44,842 bases of DNA from positions 1-44,842 of the forward strand of contig JAPLRU010000053.1 of the NCBI GenBank assembly GCA_026399025.1. The letters are read 5' to 3'. The translations under genes were made by a program, and so were the position numbers. Each line of letters begins with the position of its first letter. The first letter of the stretch is position 1. This DNA comes from Methylobacter sp. (GTDB lineage Bacteria; Pseudomonadota; Gammaproteobacteria; Methylococcales; Methylomonadaceae). The notes below the pieces were generated by a model. It searched no databases. It was not told where the DNA came from and saw only the letters and a list, made by a program, of their open reading frames with translations. Of this stretch, positions 25,338 to 34,058 are shown one piece after another.

Positions 25338-27202
25338 TGATTGCTCAAACTGAAAAACTCCCCACGCTGACCCGTTTCGTCGCTTTTTATTCCTACAAAG
25401 GCGGCGTTGGGCGCACCTTGGCAATGGCTAATTGCGCACGGGCGTTGGCGGCGCGCGGCAAAAAAATCGTGTTGCTGGATTTCGATCTGGAAGCGCCCGG
25501 TTTGCTGCATTTCGATGCCTTCCAGCCCAAAAATAATAAAAAAAAACCGACGGGCTTTGCCGAATATCTTGAAGTCTGCCTGCAAGACGGGCCGCCGGAA
25601 CAGTTGGATGATTATATTCACGAGTGCAAAGGGCTGGACAGCGATAAAGGCAAAACCTGGCTGATGCCTGCCGGTCGCCACGGCGAGCCGGGCTATTTGG
25701 GATTTTTGAACAGGATGACCTGGAGCGAGTTTTACACCGGCCGGGACGGCTACCGAATTCTCGAAAACCTGCGCGGCCATATTATCGAGCGCTACCAACC
25801 GGATTATGTGTTCATCGATTCGCGCACCGGGCTGTCGGAAATCGGCGGCATCGCTACGCATCAACTGGCCGACATCGTCGTGCTGGTATTCAACTTAAAC
25901 GGGCAAAACTTGCAAGGCGCAAAGCGCGTGTTCGATTCGATCCGTAAAGCGCCGCTCCATCCCGAAGTTATCCTGGTGGCTTCGCCTGTACCGGTTATGC
26001 CGATGGATCAAGGTACGCCGTTTTATAAAAAAATGAAGGGCATCAACAAGGATTTTTCCGGTGCTTATAATGCAGAGCAAGCGCTGGTTATTCCTTATCA
26101 TCCTTTGTTGGCTTTTGAGGATCGCTTGCTGGTTGATGACGGCGATTTATTCAGTTCCGATGTACCCTACATCCGCTTGATGAAAATGATCCAAGAGGTT
26201 GCGGCGGTCGATGCGGATTACTACGTGCAGCAAATGACCGGCCCGATGCAGCGTGGCGATTGGCAACAAGTACAAGTCATTGCCCTGCAAGGTTTGGCGG
26301 AAAATCCAATAAATATCCGTTTACTGATGAATCTGGCCTCGGCTTATTATTTCACGGGTGCGCTGGAAAAATCGCTTGCAACTTATAATGAATTATTGCT
26401 TCATCATGCCGACACTGCCGAGCCTTCCCAACAGCAAACCGTGGCCCAAGCTTTATTCAACAAGGGCTTTGTGTTGGCGCAATTGCAGCGGAGCAAAGAA
26501 GAAATCGCCGCCTATGACGAGCTGTTACGGCGCTTTGGCGACTCTCAGGCGGTGGCTTTGCAAGAACCCGTCGCCAATGCTTTGTTCAACAAAGGCGTTG
26601 CATTGAGACAATTACAGCGGAGCGAAGAAGCAATCGCCGCCTATGACGAGCTGTTACGGCGCTTTGGCGACTCTCAGGTTGTGGCTTTGCAAGAACAAGT
26701 CGCCAAGGCGTTGGTCAACAAAGGCTTTGCGCTGGGGCAATTACAGCGGAGCGAAGAAGCAATAGCCGCCTATGACGAGCTGTTACGGCGCTTTGGCGAG
26801 TCTCAAGTGGTAGCTTTACAAGAGCGGGTCGCCAAGGCGTTGAACAGCAAAGGCTTCATTATATTGCTCAATGCAAAAAAAGCCCCGAACAACTTTGAAC
26901 AACGGCAAAGTCTATTGCAAACAGCATTGGCTCATTTTGAACGGGCGTTGTTTCTCTGTGCGCTGGAGGATCACGCAATGATCCTCGGCAATCAAGGTTA
27001 TGCACTGTTTCTATTGGGACGCACAACTGAAAGCGAACAAATGTTGCAACAGGCGCTTACCCTAGGCGGCAATAAACTCTACGAAGATGAATTGGCCGAC
27101 AGCCGCATCAATCCGCTACCCGAAGACGAAGCATTCCGTGCTTTGCTCGACCGCTTGTGGGGCGAAATCAGTGAACAGACAGCGACCGCGAACGGCGCAT
27201 AG
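25334..27202 (+). CDS. KGGVGR-type ParA/MinD-like ATPase with TPR repeats
   Basis: A 622-residue protein. Residues 12-290 are a SIMIBI-class ATPase. The deviant P-loop reads KGGVGRT (22-28): the ParA signature lysine Lys22 is kept, but the usual second lysine is Arg27. LLDFDLEAPG (47-56) is the Walker A' region and YVFIDSRTG the Walker B. Residues about 320-560 are TPR-like repeats; three successive 43-residue units (YDELLRRFGDSQ ... VANALFNKG ... LQRSEEAIAA) are nearly identical. KGGVGR-variant ATPases with C-terminal repeats are found in bacterial conflict or signalling cassettes with variable partners. Here the partners are a winged-helix protein (4 bp overlap) and a nitrilase-like enzyme. 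It is not a normal plasmid or chromosome partition protein: no parB or parS is seen. Confidence 0.85.
   Translation: MMIAQTEKLPTLTRFVAFYSYKGGVGRTLAMANCARALAARGKKIVLLDFDLEAPGLLHFDAFQPKNNKKKPTGFAEYLEVCLQDGPPEQLDDYIHECKGLDSDKGKTWLMPAGRHGEPGYLGFLNRMTWSEFYTGRDGYRILENLRGHIIERYQPDYVFIDSRTGLSEIGGIATHQLADIVVLVFNLNGQNLQGAKRVFDSIRKAPLHPEVILVASPVPVMPMDQGTPFYKKMKGINKDFSGAYNAEQALVIPYHPLLAFEDRLLVDDGDLFSSDVPYIRLMKMIQEVAAVDADYYVQQMTGPMQRGDWQQVQVIALQGLAENPINIRLLMNLASAYYFTGALEKSLATYNELLLHHADTAEPSQQQTVAQALFNKGFVLAQLQRSKEEIAAYDELLRRFGDSQAVALQEPVANALFNKGVALRQLQRSEEAIAAYDELLRRFGDSQVVALQEQVAKALVNKGFALGQLQRSEEAIAAYDELLRRFGESQVVALQERVAKALNSKGFIILLNAKKAPNNFEQRQSLLQTALAHFERALFLCALEDHAMILGNQGYALFLLGRTTESEQMLQQALTLGGNKLYEDELADSRINPLPEDEAFRALLDRLWGEISEQTATANGA
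26455..26860 (+). repeat. 129-bp coding tandem repeats in the ATPase TPR region
   Basis: A 129-bp unit recurs at exact spacing: TATGACGAGCTGTTACGGCG begins at 26513, 26642 and 26771. Units are close to identical at the DNA level, including silent positions, which indicates recent amplification or homogenisation. A loss or gain of one unit keeps the reading frame. Confidence 0.92.
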
Positions 27203-27493
27203 TCATAGAAAACGCACTCACGTTCTTGGCGAATTCGCATCAAAAATGGTTGGGCAAACGAAATTCGACTCAACTCAAACACGCTAATCGCCTCACTTGG
27301 CATGTCATCACGGCATTTTCTAAAGCTTATTCATCCGTCTTATCCGGACAGGGGAATCTCACCAGCTTGCTTCTGTTAGTTTGGGATAGGGCAGGGCGGA
27401 AAACGAATTTACTGCGGGGTAATTTTCGAGACTGATTGATAAGCATCAAACGCGTTCGGGTGGACAAAATTGCCCACCCTACTTGTGTTTATG
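27203..27493. other. Gap between ATPase and sulfatase genes
   Basis: A 291-bp convergent gap. The only structure noted is an inverted repeat (GGGTGG / CCACCC, 27458-27479) with a 10-base loop and no strong T run on either side. No gene, tRNA or promoter could be supported. Confidence 0.5.
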
Positions 27494-29809
27494 TTAAGGA
27501 GTAACGTTGACGGTAATCGGGCTCACACTGTGCTCGATAGTGCCGTCACTTAATTCATAGCCGATCCAGAAATAATAGGTTCCCGCTTTAAATCCAGGCA
27601 GCTTAGGATTGGTAGCCGCCGCTAATTTACCTTCATAGATAGGCACTTGGATACGGTCGGGGAACTTTTCAATGGCGGGCAGAAAGCCGGGAATTCGATT
27701 AAAGTTTGGCGCCTGGATAGAGCCGTTCACCGTTTCATTAAGCGGAACAACCGTACTGATCATTTTGTCGTTTAAGGTGCGGAACTTTTTGAAGGTGGTC
27801 CATTGGCCTGCCTCGGTCGGTACTGAGGGTTTGTAATAGGAGGCTACCATCACTTTGCCGCTCATGCCTTGGTGAGCAATCGGCGGGTAAATCTCCGCGG
27901 CAATGTCAACCGTATCCCCGAGTTTAGGCGCCGATAATGCGGGTCTTGGCGGCAGTGGCGCAACCTGTCCGATTTGAGGCAATGTGGGTACATGTTGCAG
28001 CACGCCGTAATTCACCTGAGTGCCGCCTAATAAAAAGCTGCCTGCGGCGCTGGGGTCCATTTTCAAGTCGGCAATAGGAGAGAAAATGCGCGGACCTACG
28101 TCGACGACATGATTTTGAGCGGCATAAGTGTCATACAAAGACTTCATTTTTTTGTAGACGGCAGGATTGCTAGTGGACAAATCGGTTTGTTCAAACGGGT
28201 CGTCGGCCAAATTAAATAAATAAACATGGCCATTCCAGCGGTTAAGTTTGGTGTTCCAGGATTGGGCCAGTTTCCAATCGCCTTTACGCATCATTTTGGC
28301 GCTGTCTTGCTCGAAACCTAAGGCGCGGTTGGGTTGTTTACAAGAAAGATCGCCGTTGAACACATCGCTCATCGGTATGCCGTCGATCGGCATAATGGGG
28401 TTGCCTTGGTAGCTTGTAGGGTATGCAGTTCCGGTCATATTCAAAATAGTGGCGGAAATATCCATCACCGAGGACAAGCAATCGTATCTTGCACCTTTTG
28501 CTTTAGGATCGGCTTTGGGCGCGAACACGAAGGCTGAGGTATGTATTCCGCCTTCAAAGGTTTCCGCTTTATACCGGTTGAGCGGGGTGTTGCTTAACAT
28601 GCCCAAGCCTTCGGAGGCGGCGATAAACGAGGTGCTGCTGCCTATAGTCGATAAGGCGTCAATCGTGTCCTTGGTAAAGGTGGCATTAACGTAAGTTTGT
28701 TTCGCCGGACTGCCCGACTCTATCGCCGCGGCGCCGTTATCGGACATTACGAAAAATACGGTGTTGTTGTATTCGCCAATGTCTTTCAGGTGTTGGATGA
28801 GTTTGCCGACGCTTTGATCCAGTTTCTCAACTAAACCGGCGTAAGCCGCCATCCGCCGGGCTTCTATTTGCTGTTGATCGGCTGACAATTGATCCCAAGG
28901 CGTGACTTCAATATCGCGTGGCGGCAGCACGGCATCCGCTTTGACTAAGCCTAACGATTTGAGTTTTTCAAAGCGATCGGCCCGCAATTTATCCCAACCT
29001 TGACTGTAAGTAGGCAGGTATTTGGCGATCAAATTGTCAGGGGCCTGAAACGGCGCATGGGAAGCGATATGGGCGATATTCAGGTAAAAAGGTTTGCTTT
29101 TATCCCGATGATTGAGCATCTTAATGGCTTCGTCGGTGTAAAAATCGGTAGAAAACGCATTCGCCGGGAAATCGGAAAATTGATGACCGTTTTTATTGTA
29201 AGGCGTAGTGACAGGTACGCCTGCATCCGGACTGGTAAGCCCCGAGTAATAACTCGGCGGTTGGCTGGTGATTAGTTTGCCGTTGGCGTCGGACAGAAAA
29301 TGAATGTCGCCGCCGGGCAATAACACTAAAGAATCGTTAAAGCCGCGGTCGGAAGGGTATTCGCCGGGTTTGTCGCCTAAATCCCATTTACCGGTCATCA
29401 TGGTGTAATAACCGTTGCCTTGGAGCAATTCAGGAAAAGTCGGCAAGGTTTTGGTTAGTCTGCCTTCATAACCCGGAACGTTTTTTTGCGGAGGACGATC
29501 CGGAGAATAACCGTCCATATTACCGACACCTGCGGCGTGGTTGTCTCTACCGGTAAAAAACATGGCTCTGGCGGGTGTTGACGTCGGCGCGGAATAGTAA
29601 TTAGTCAGTTGCGTTCCGTTAGTGGTTAGCGTATCTAAAGTGGGCGTATCGATCTCGCTGCCGAATTGGCCTAAATCGGAAAAGCCCATGTCATCGATCA
29701 TGATGGTGACAAAGTTAGGTTTTTTAGCGGGGGCGGCATAAGTGCTCAACGAGGCGCTCATGCAGGCGATAGCAATCGCTGTTTTTAAGTTATTTTTCTT
29801 CTTAAACAT
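27494..29809 (-). CDS. Periplasmic Ser-type sulfatase
   Basis: A 771-residue type I sulfatase with a signal peptide (about 1-25, cleavage near TYA-AP). Metal ligands Asp39-Asp40 lie in TIMIDDMGFSDLG. The formylglycine site is Ser77 in STPAR (77-81), so this is a Ser-type enzyme needing a radical-SAM maturase, which lies divergently next door. GKWDLG and the IAHIASHAPFQAP region are further sulfatase motifs. Residues beyond about 570 form an extra C-terminal region, perhaps an Ig-like domain. It resembles the arylsulfatase A-like group; whether the substrate is an aryl, alkyl or sugar sulfate cannot be told. It probably scavenges sulfate. Confidence 0.9.
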   Translation of the reverse strand: MFKKKNNLKTAIAIACMSASLSTYAAPAKKPNFVTIMIDDMGFSDLGQFGSEIDTPTLDTLTTNGTQLTNYYSAPTSTPARAMFFTGRDNHAAGVGNMDGYSPDRPPQKNVPGYEGRLTKTLPTFPELLQGNGYYTMMTGKWDLGDKPGEYPSDRGFNDSLVLLPGGDIHFLSDANGKLITSQPPSYYSGLTSPDAGVPVTTPYNKNGHQFSDFPANAFSTDFYTDEAIKMLNHRDKSKPFYLNIAHIASHAPFQAPDNLIAKYLPTYSQGWDKLRADRFEKLKSLGLVKADAVLPPRDIEVTPWDQLSADQQQIEARRMAAYAGLVEKLDQSVGKLIQHLKDIGEYNNTVFFVMSDNGAAAIESGSPAKQTYVNATFTKDTIDALSTIGSSTSFIAASEGLGMLSNTPLNRYKAETFEGGIHTSAFVFAPKADPKAKGARYDCLSSVMDISATILNMTGTAYPTSYQGNPIMPIDGIPMSDVFNGDLSCKQPNRALGFEQDSAKMMRKGDWKLAQSWNTKLNRWNGHVYLFNLADDPFEQTDLSTSNPAVYKKMKSLYDTYAAQNHVVDVGPRIFSPIADLKMDPSAAGSFLLGGTQVNYGVLQHVPTLPQIGQVAPLPPRPALSAPKLGDTVDIAAEIYPPIAHQGMSGKVMVASYYKPSVPTEAGQWTTFKKFRTLNDKMISTVVPLNETVNGSIQAPNFNRIPGFLPAIEKFPDRIQVPIYEGKLAAATNPKLPGFKAGTYYFWIGYELSDGTIEHSVSPITVNVTP

Positions 29810-30523
29810 TTTTAATTAATCCTATGGTATTGTGGGGCGTTAGGTGAAGCGTATCTATTAATTTTGCCAATTAAATATTACATGATGACGGTGTTGACCC
29901 GATCAACAAACGATTAGTCTTTACGCTATAACTTTTATTTTATAATCAGCGTTATGACCTGATTATAACGCCGCTTTTCATGAGTCAAGGGTAGAAAATA
30001 AATCGGTGAGTTACTGAGTATAAAATCGATCATTCACGGGTTATAATTCAAATTTTTTAATACTAAACAAGCTTAGCCTATAGGGTTATAATTCGCCAAT
30101 AATAAATAATAACCTTAATATCTTTAAAAAATCGATAAAACGGTAATAATACCTAAAATTCTGCATTATTAAAGCTTATTTTAAAGAGGCTATTTGTATT
30201 ATTTAATAACAAAAATTCTTAATAAAAAAAGCTGATTTTTTTGTGCATTTTTAAGTCTTAAATATATTTTATATGTTTGATTTTAAGGTAATATTTTTAT
30301 ATATTACAAGGCTTTGCTTTAAAGTCTTATCCGGCAGCACTATTCTTTAAAGACAATTGATTATAGGAGAACAAGGCAAAAAATAAAAGAGCTTATTATT
30401 TAACTAAAGCGTATTCTTTTAAAAGTTAGGCAACGCGCGTCCGTTATTAATTTTTTTATCTAAAATACATCAAATTTACATGTTAGTCTTTATCTCGACC
30501 GTAAAAATTAAAAGGGGTCAATA
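29810..30523. promoter_or_regulatory. AT-rich divergent control region of sulfatase locus
   Basis: A 714-bp gap between divergently transcribed sulfatase and maturase genes, much richer in A and T than neighbouring DNA. The 12-mer GGGTTATAATTC occurs twice in direct orientation, 45 bp apart (30038-30049 and 30083-30094), a possible regulator site or pair of promoter elements. AAAAGGGGT just before 30524 is the maturase ribosome site. No coding frame is credible. Confidence 0.5.
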
Positions 30524-31651
30524 ATGTTACAAAGTATTGTGCTTAAGCCGATGGGGGCTTTTTGCAATTTGCGCTGCCACTATTGCTTTTATTTGGACAA
30601 ACAGGCTCTGTATGCCGGTGTGCCCTCAGGGCATCGCATGACTGAGCTGACTTTACGCACCATGATCGAACAAATGTTTGCCTGTTCGAATAATCCTACT
30701 TTTGTTTGGCAGGGTGGCGAGCCGACTATTATGGGCCTGGAGTTTTTTCAGCAAGCGGTGGAACTGCAAAAATATTTCGCTAAAGGGCGTATATTTTCCA
30801 ATTCGTTACAAACGCATGGCATGCTGCTGAATCAAAATTGGATGCATTTTTTGCGTAAAGAAAATTTCTTGGTCGGTCTTTCGCTCGACGGTCCGCAAGC
30901 CGTGCATGATTATTATCGGGTGGATGCTTTGGGCAAAGGAACGTTTCAATCGGTATATGACAGTGCGTTGTTAATGCAGCAAGAAAAAATCCCTTTTAAC
31001 GTTTTGGCTACGGTAAGCGATTATTCGGTCAACTACGCTCGGGAAATTTATCAATTTTTTGCCGAAAACGATTTTCTTTTTATGCAGTTCAGCCCGATTG
31101 TGGAGCTGGATCCTGAAAATTCGCGGCAGGCCGCCGCTTATACCGTTGACGCGTTGGCGTATGGGCGGTTTTTATATGAAATTTTTGAGTTGTGGGTAAA
31201 GGATTTCGATTACCCGCGCCTGAAACAAAAGACCTCGATTCGCTGGTTCGATTCGGTTTTACAAAGTTATGTCGGTATAACGCCGGATCATTGTATTTTT
31301 CATAAAACCTGCAACGATTATTTGGTCATGGAACATAACGGCGATATTTTTTCCTGCGACTTTTTTGTAGAAAAAGACAAAAAATTGGGCAATATTCACC
31401 AAACCAGCTTGTATAAAGCCTTCCAGTCGCCGGAACATACCGCTTTCGGCTTGGAGAAAGCCAATTTAAACCAGGAATGCCGTAGCTGCGAATGGCTGAA
31501 ACAATGCTATGGCGGCTGCATTAAAGATCGGGTTCGCGATCCTAAAGATCATGGACATAATCATTTTTGCGAATCTTACCGTTATTTTTTTAAACACGCC
31601 GATGCTACGCTGAAAGACTTCGCTGATTTATATCGTAAATATTATCAGTAA
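30524..31651 (+). CDS. Anaerobic-type sulfatase-maturating enzyme
   Basis: A 375-residue radical-SAM/SPASM enzyme of the anSME family, which oxidises the sulfatase active-site Ser or Cys to formylglycine. The SAM cluster motif is CNLRCHYC (Cys14, Cys18, Cys21). SPASM-type auxiliary cluster cysteines are in the C-terminal third (CIFHKTC, FSCDFF, CRSCEWLKQCYGGC, HFCESY). Typical anSME stretches are WQGGEPTIMG and LSLDGP. It has a good ribosome site (AAAGGGG). The partner substrate is almost certainly the Ser-type sulfatase across the divergent gap. The enzyme works in the cytoplasm before export of the sulfatase. Confidence 0.94.
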   Translation: MLQSIVLKPMGAFCNLRCHYCFYLDKQALYAGVPSGHRMTELTLRTMIEQMFACSNNPTFVWQGGEPTIMGLEFFQQAVELQKYFAKGRIFSNSLQTHGMLLNQNWMHFLRKENFLVGLSLDGPQAVHDYYRVDALGKGTFQSVYDSALLMQQEKIPFNVLATVSDYSVNYAREIYQFFAENDFLFMQFSPIVELDPENSRQAAAYTVDALAYGRFLYEIFELWVKDFDYPRLKQKTSIRWFDSVLQSYVGITPDHCIFHKTCNDYLVMEHNGDIFSCDFFVEKDKKLGNIHQTSLYKAFQSPEHTAFGLEKANLNQECRSCEWLKQCYGGCIKDRVRDPKDHGHNHFCESYRYFFKHADATLKDFADLYRKYYQ

Positions 31652-31689
31652 GTTAAATCTCCTTTAACCCTCATGAGCGGCAACGAACA

Positions 31690-32358
31690 ATGAACTCTTT
31701 AAAAGCAATTTATTCATCCATTCTCTTCATCCTGTTGTCCATGCCGGCGTTTGCTGCGGAAACAGTGCTTGTCCCTGATTTGGCAAAAGTCCCGCAAAGC
31801 GAAGCATGGACTGTGCATAACCGCAAAGCCGCTTTCGATGTCCGACAAGGCAGCGTTTATTTTAACGCCGAAGCTGAGACGGGCATCGCTTGGTTAAAAA
31901 CGACGGATATCGGCGAGGGCGTCATTGAAGTCGATCTGAAAGGCAATGACGTCAAAGATAAAAGCTATCTGGGAGTCGCGTTTAGAGGGCAAAACGAAAA
32001 AACCTACGAGGCGGTTTATTTTAGGCCGTTTAATTTTAAAGCGCCCGACCCGCTGCGTCAAAGCCACTCCGTTCAGTACATAGCCGAGCCGGATTATCCC
32101 TGGGAAAGATTAAGACAAGAACACCCTGGGAAATATGAAAATGCCGTAACGCCCGCCGTCAATCCCAATGAGTTTTTTCACGTTAAAATTGTTTTAGAAA
32201 ATCAGCAACTGCGCGTTTATGTCGATAACTCACAGGAACCCACATTGGCTGTCGAAAGCTTAGCGACGCAACAAAGCGGCTGGATCGGTTTTTGGATGGG
32301 AAAAAATGCCGACGGCACCTTTAAAAACCTGAAAATAACGCCGATTAAGCAAAAATAA
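31690..32358 (+). CDS. Exported lectin-like (LamG/DUF1080-type) protein
   Basis: A 222-residue protein with a signal peptide (1-22, cleavage after AFA). The rest is beta-rich and resembles concanavalin A-like/laminin G or DUF1080 folds: GVIEVDLKGNDVKDKSYLG, then YLGVAFRGQNEKTYEAVYFRP, then FHVKIVLENQQLRVYVDNS and SGWIGFWMG near the end. Such domains bind or cleave carbohydrates, but no catalytic residues can be assigned. It follows the maturase by 38 bp, so it probably belongs to the sulfatase locus and may bind the sulfated polymer. Confidence 0.65.
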   Translation: MNSLKAIYSSILFILLSMPAFAAETVLVPDLAKVPQSEAWTVHNRKAAFDVRQGSVYFNAEAETGIAWLKTTDIGEGVIEVDLKGNDVKDKSYLGVAFRGQNEKTYEAVYFRPFNFKAPDPLRQSHSVQYIAEPDYPWERLRQEHPGKYENAVTPAVNPNEFFHVKIVLENQQLRVYVDNSQEPTLAVESLATQQSGWIGFWMGKNADGTFKNLKITPIKQK

Positions 32359-32410
32359 TCGGCGTCGGTCGATTACAGCACTTTCAAATTCAGTTAGCTA
32401 CTAAAGGCGA

Positions 32411-32645
32411 CGCTGGAGTGCAAGCTTTGCTTGCCTATACTGCATAAGTATCTACATAAGTCCAGGCCCTCTCTCCTTTGAAAAAAAGGTTGAGGTAAGT
32501 AAAGTGTAAGTAGTTGATTTTATTCTCCTCACCCCAACCCTCTCCAGCAGGAGAGGGAGCTATGTCGACTTATAACTCATTGTATTTATAAAGAAAAAGT
32601 TGTTTAGATAGTTATGCCTATGCAGGCAAAGCCTGCGCTCCAACG
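32411..32645. repeat. MITE-like element with 24-bp terminal inverted repeats
   Basis: Ends at 32411-32434 and 32622-32645 are inverted repeats matching at 20 of 24 positions (GGAGTGCAAGCTTTGCTTGC type). The interior 32443-32612 matches 44539-44711 in the same orientation and includes the CTCTCCAGCAGGAGAG palindrome also seen at 21-64. No frame inside. The 464-bp gap 32359-32822 holds only this element and the terminator at its right end. Confidence 0.75.
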
Positions 32646-32755
32646 GTCATGCTAACGACATAGCCTTTTAATCGTATAACTTATTTAAATTGAAACCGCT
32701 GTAAGGCAATGCTAGATAGTCCTTGGGTTAAAGCGGCATGACGATTTAAAGCCAT

Positions 32756-32792
32756 AAAAAAAAGGCGAATTGCCTGATTGCTTTTCGCCTTT
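32756..32792 (-). terminator. Rho-independent terminator of minus-strand gene pair
   Basis: Reading the minus strand, 30 bases past the stop at 32823, AAAGGCGAA pairs with TTCGCCTTT (9-bp stem, 14-base loop) and runs into eight T residues. A classic intrinsic terminator for the secreted-protein pair. Confidence 0.88.
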
Positions 32793-32822
32793 GCTTCTTG
32801 CGGTAATCGTTTTTAGCTTTTT

Positions 32823-33425
32823 TTACATCATATATTTGCATTCATTGCGTGTACGCGAAAGAACGAAATGAGTGGCCGGAGTCACGCTAAGATCTTCGGT
32901 TCTTTCGACCATTGCCGCTAACGCTACAGGCGCGGAAATCATTCCACCGGGCGTTGCGCTTTGCACAGTGAAAACAACATTATACCAACTCACTAAACTT
33001 GGGTCGGTGCCGCCGACGCCGTCTACCGGGTAGATCATGCTGTAATCATGTGGAAAGCGAACCAGCTGATGCGGACTTACCGTCCATTTAAAAAAGCCGC
33101 CGGTATCGGTTTCCAAGGTTGGCGCGCTGTCCGGGGTTAAACTGATAATTAATTTACCGTCCATGCCATAAGAATCTATTTTTGTGATCGCTAAAGAATC
33201 GGTGGCCGAAGTGTTAGTAATAAGCCAGCTGGTCTCGATACCTTTTTGCTGTCCCGAACCGGAGACAGTCAGCAAAGGCACATCTCCGGTTAAAGAACCC
33301 GTGCATATGATTTTGGCTGTTTTTATCATAGCCATCGTGCCTTGAGGTTCGGCGGCGTTTGTATTGGCGCCCGCCAAGCTGCTTAGGATACCGGCAAAAA
33401 GCAAAAGTTTTTTTATGTTCATCAT
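32823..33425 (-). CDS. Secreted protein B of the paralogous pair, left copy
   Basis: A 200-residue protein with a signal peptide (about 1-24, near TNAA-EP). I do not recognise the family. Two conserved cysteines, one near the mature N-terminus (IICTGS) and one near the C-terminus (RNECKYMM), probably form a disulfide that ties the ends of a beta-rich domain. Motifs SWLITNTS, ITKIDSYGMDGK, FFKWTVSPHQ and WYNVVFTV recur in all four related proteins of the window. It is about 60 percent identical by eye to 43700-44323. It lies 39 bp downstream of the A gene in one operon, and an intrinsic terminator follows. Confidence 0.8.
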   Translation of the reverse strand: MMNIKKLLLFAGILSSLAGANTNAAEPQGTMAMIKTAKIICTGSLTGDVPLLTVSGSGQQKGIETSWLITNTSATDSLAITKIDSYGMDGKLIISLTPDSAPTLETDTGGFFKWTVSPHQLVRFPHDYSMIYPVDGVGGTDPSLVSWYNVVFTVQSATPGGMISAPVALAAMVERTEDLSVTPATHFVLSRTRNECKYMM

Positions 33426-33464
33426 CTTTCTCGATTGTAGTGTTAAAGGAATAAGCCAAGCATT

Positions 33465-34046
33465 TTAACGATACACGCAATCCGCGCGGATACGATCAAG
33501 CACGCCGCCGCCATTCAACGGAGTCGCTTTTTCTATATAATCGGAATAGACCAGTGGGGCGATAATTTTTGAGCCATCGGCGCTGGCGACGGTAAACACA
33601 ATGTTGTTCCACAACAACTCAGGCTTGGATTGTTGTAGGGCGGGCAAGGTGGCTTCATGAGGTAAACGCGTGGTTTCATGCGGGGCCAACTTCCATTTGA
33701 AAGCAGGATCGCCAACCGGCGTGGCAATCGGTGAGCCGGGAGTCAAAGTGGTGATCCATGCACCGGTCATGCCGTACACCTCTATTTTATTAATTTTAAG
33801 TGCCGTATTTCCCGAAGTATTTGTAATCAAAAAGTTGGTTTCCAAGCCGCCGACGGCTTCGTTACTGACGATCGTGGTTGCCGGACTTCCAGGAAAGAAA
33901 CGGCTGGCGCTGCAAAGAACGGTGGCCGATGTGTGTGCAGGAATGTAGCCCAATCTGTTCGGGAGAGCCACTCCGGTAAAACCGGCACTTGCGTTCAGCA
34001 GCCCGGCTAGGACCGTAAGGCCTAATAACGATTTCTTCATTTTCAT
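33465..34046 (-). CDS. Secreted protein A of the paralogous pair, left copy
   Basis: A 193-residue secreted protein. The frame opens at 34058 with ATGAGGAATATCATG; its GAGG is well placed to be the ribosome site for the ATG at 34046, which I chose, and the sister gene at 43 kb has the same layout. The signal peptide is about 1-22. A and B are homologous: CSAS near the start, NFLITNTS, INKIEVYGMTG, FKWKLAPHETTRLPHE, WNNIVFTV and a final RADCVYR. The two cysteines are again terminal. Function unknown; neither chaperone-usher nor Sec-substrate fimbrial motifs are apparent. Confidence 0.8.
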   Translation of the reverse strand: MKMKKSLLGLTVLAGLLNASAGFTGVALPNRLGYIPAHTSATVLCSASRFFPGSPATTIVSNEAVGGLETNFLITNTSGNTALKINKIEVYGMTGAWITTLTPGSPIATPVGDPAFKWKLAPHETTRLPHEATLPALQQSKPELLWNNIVFTVASADGSKIIAPLVYSDYIEKATPLNGGGVLDRIRADCVYR

Positions 34047-34058
34047 GATATTCCTCAT

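Noticed and set aside
25334-27202. Chromosome or plasmid partition ParA
   Set aside because: The P-loop is KGGVGRT with Arg in place of the usual lysine, TPR repeats follow, and no parB or parS site is adjacent.
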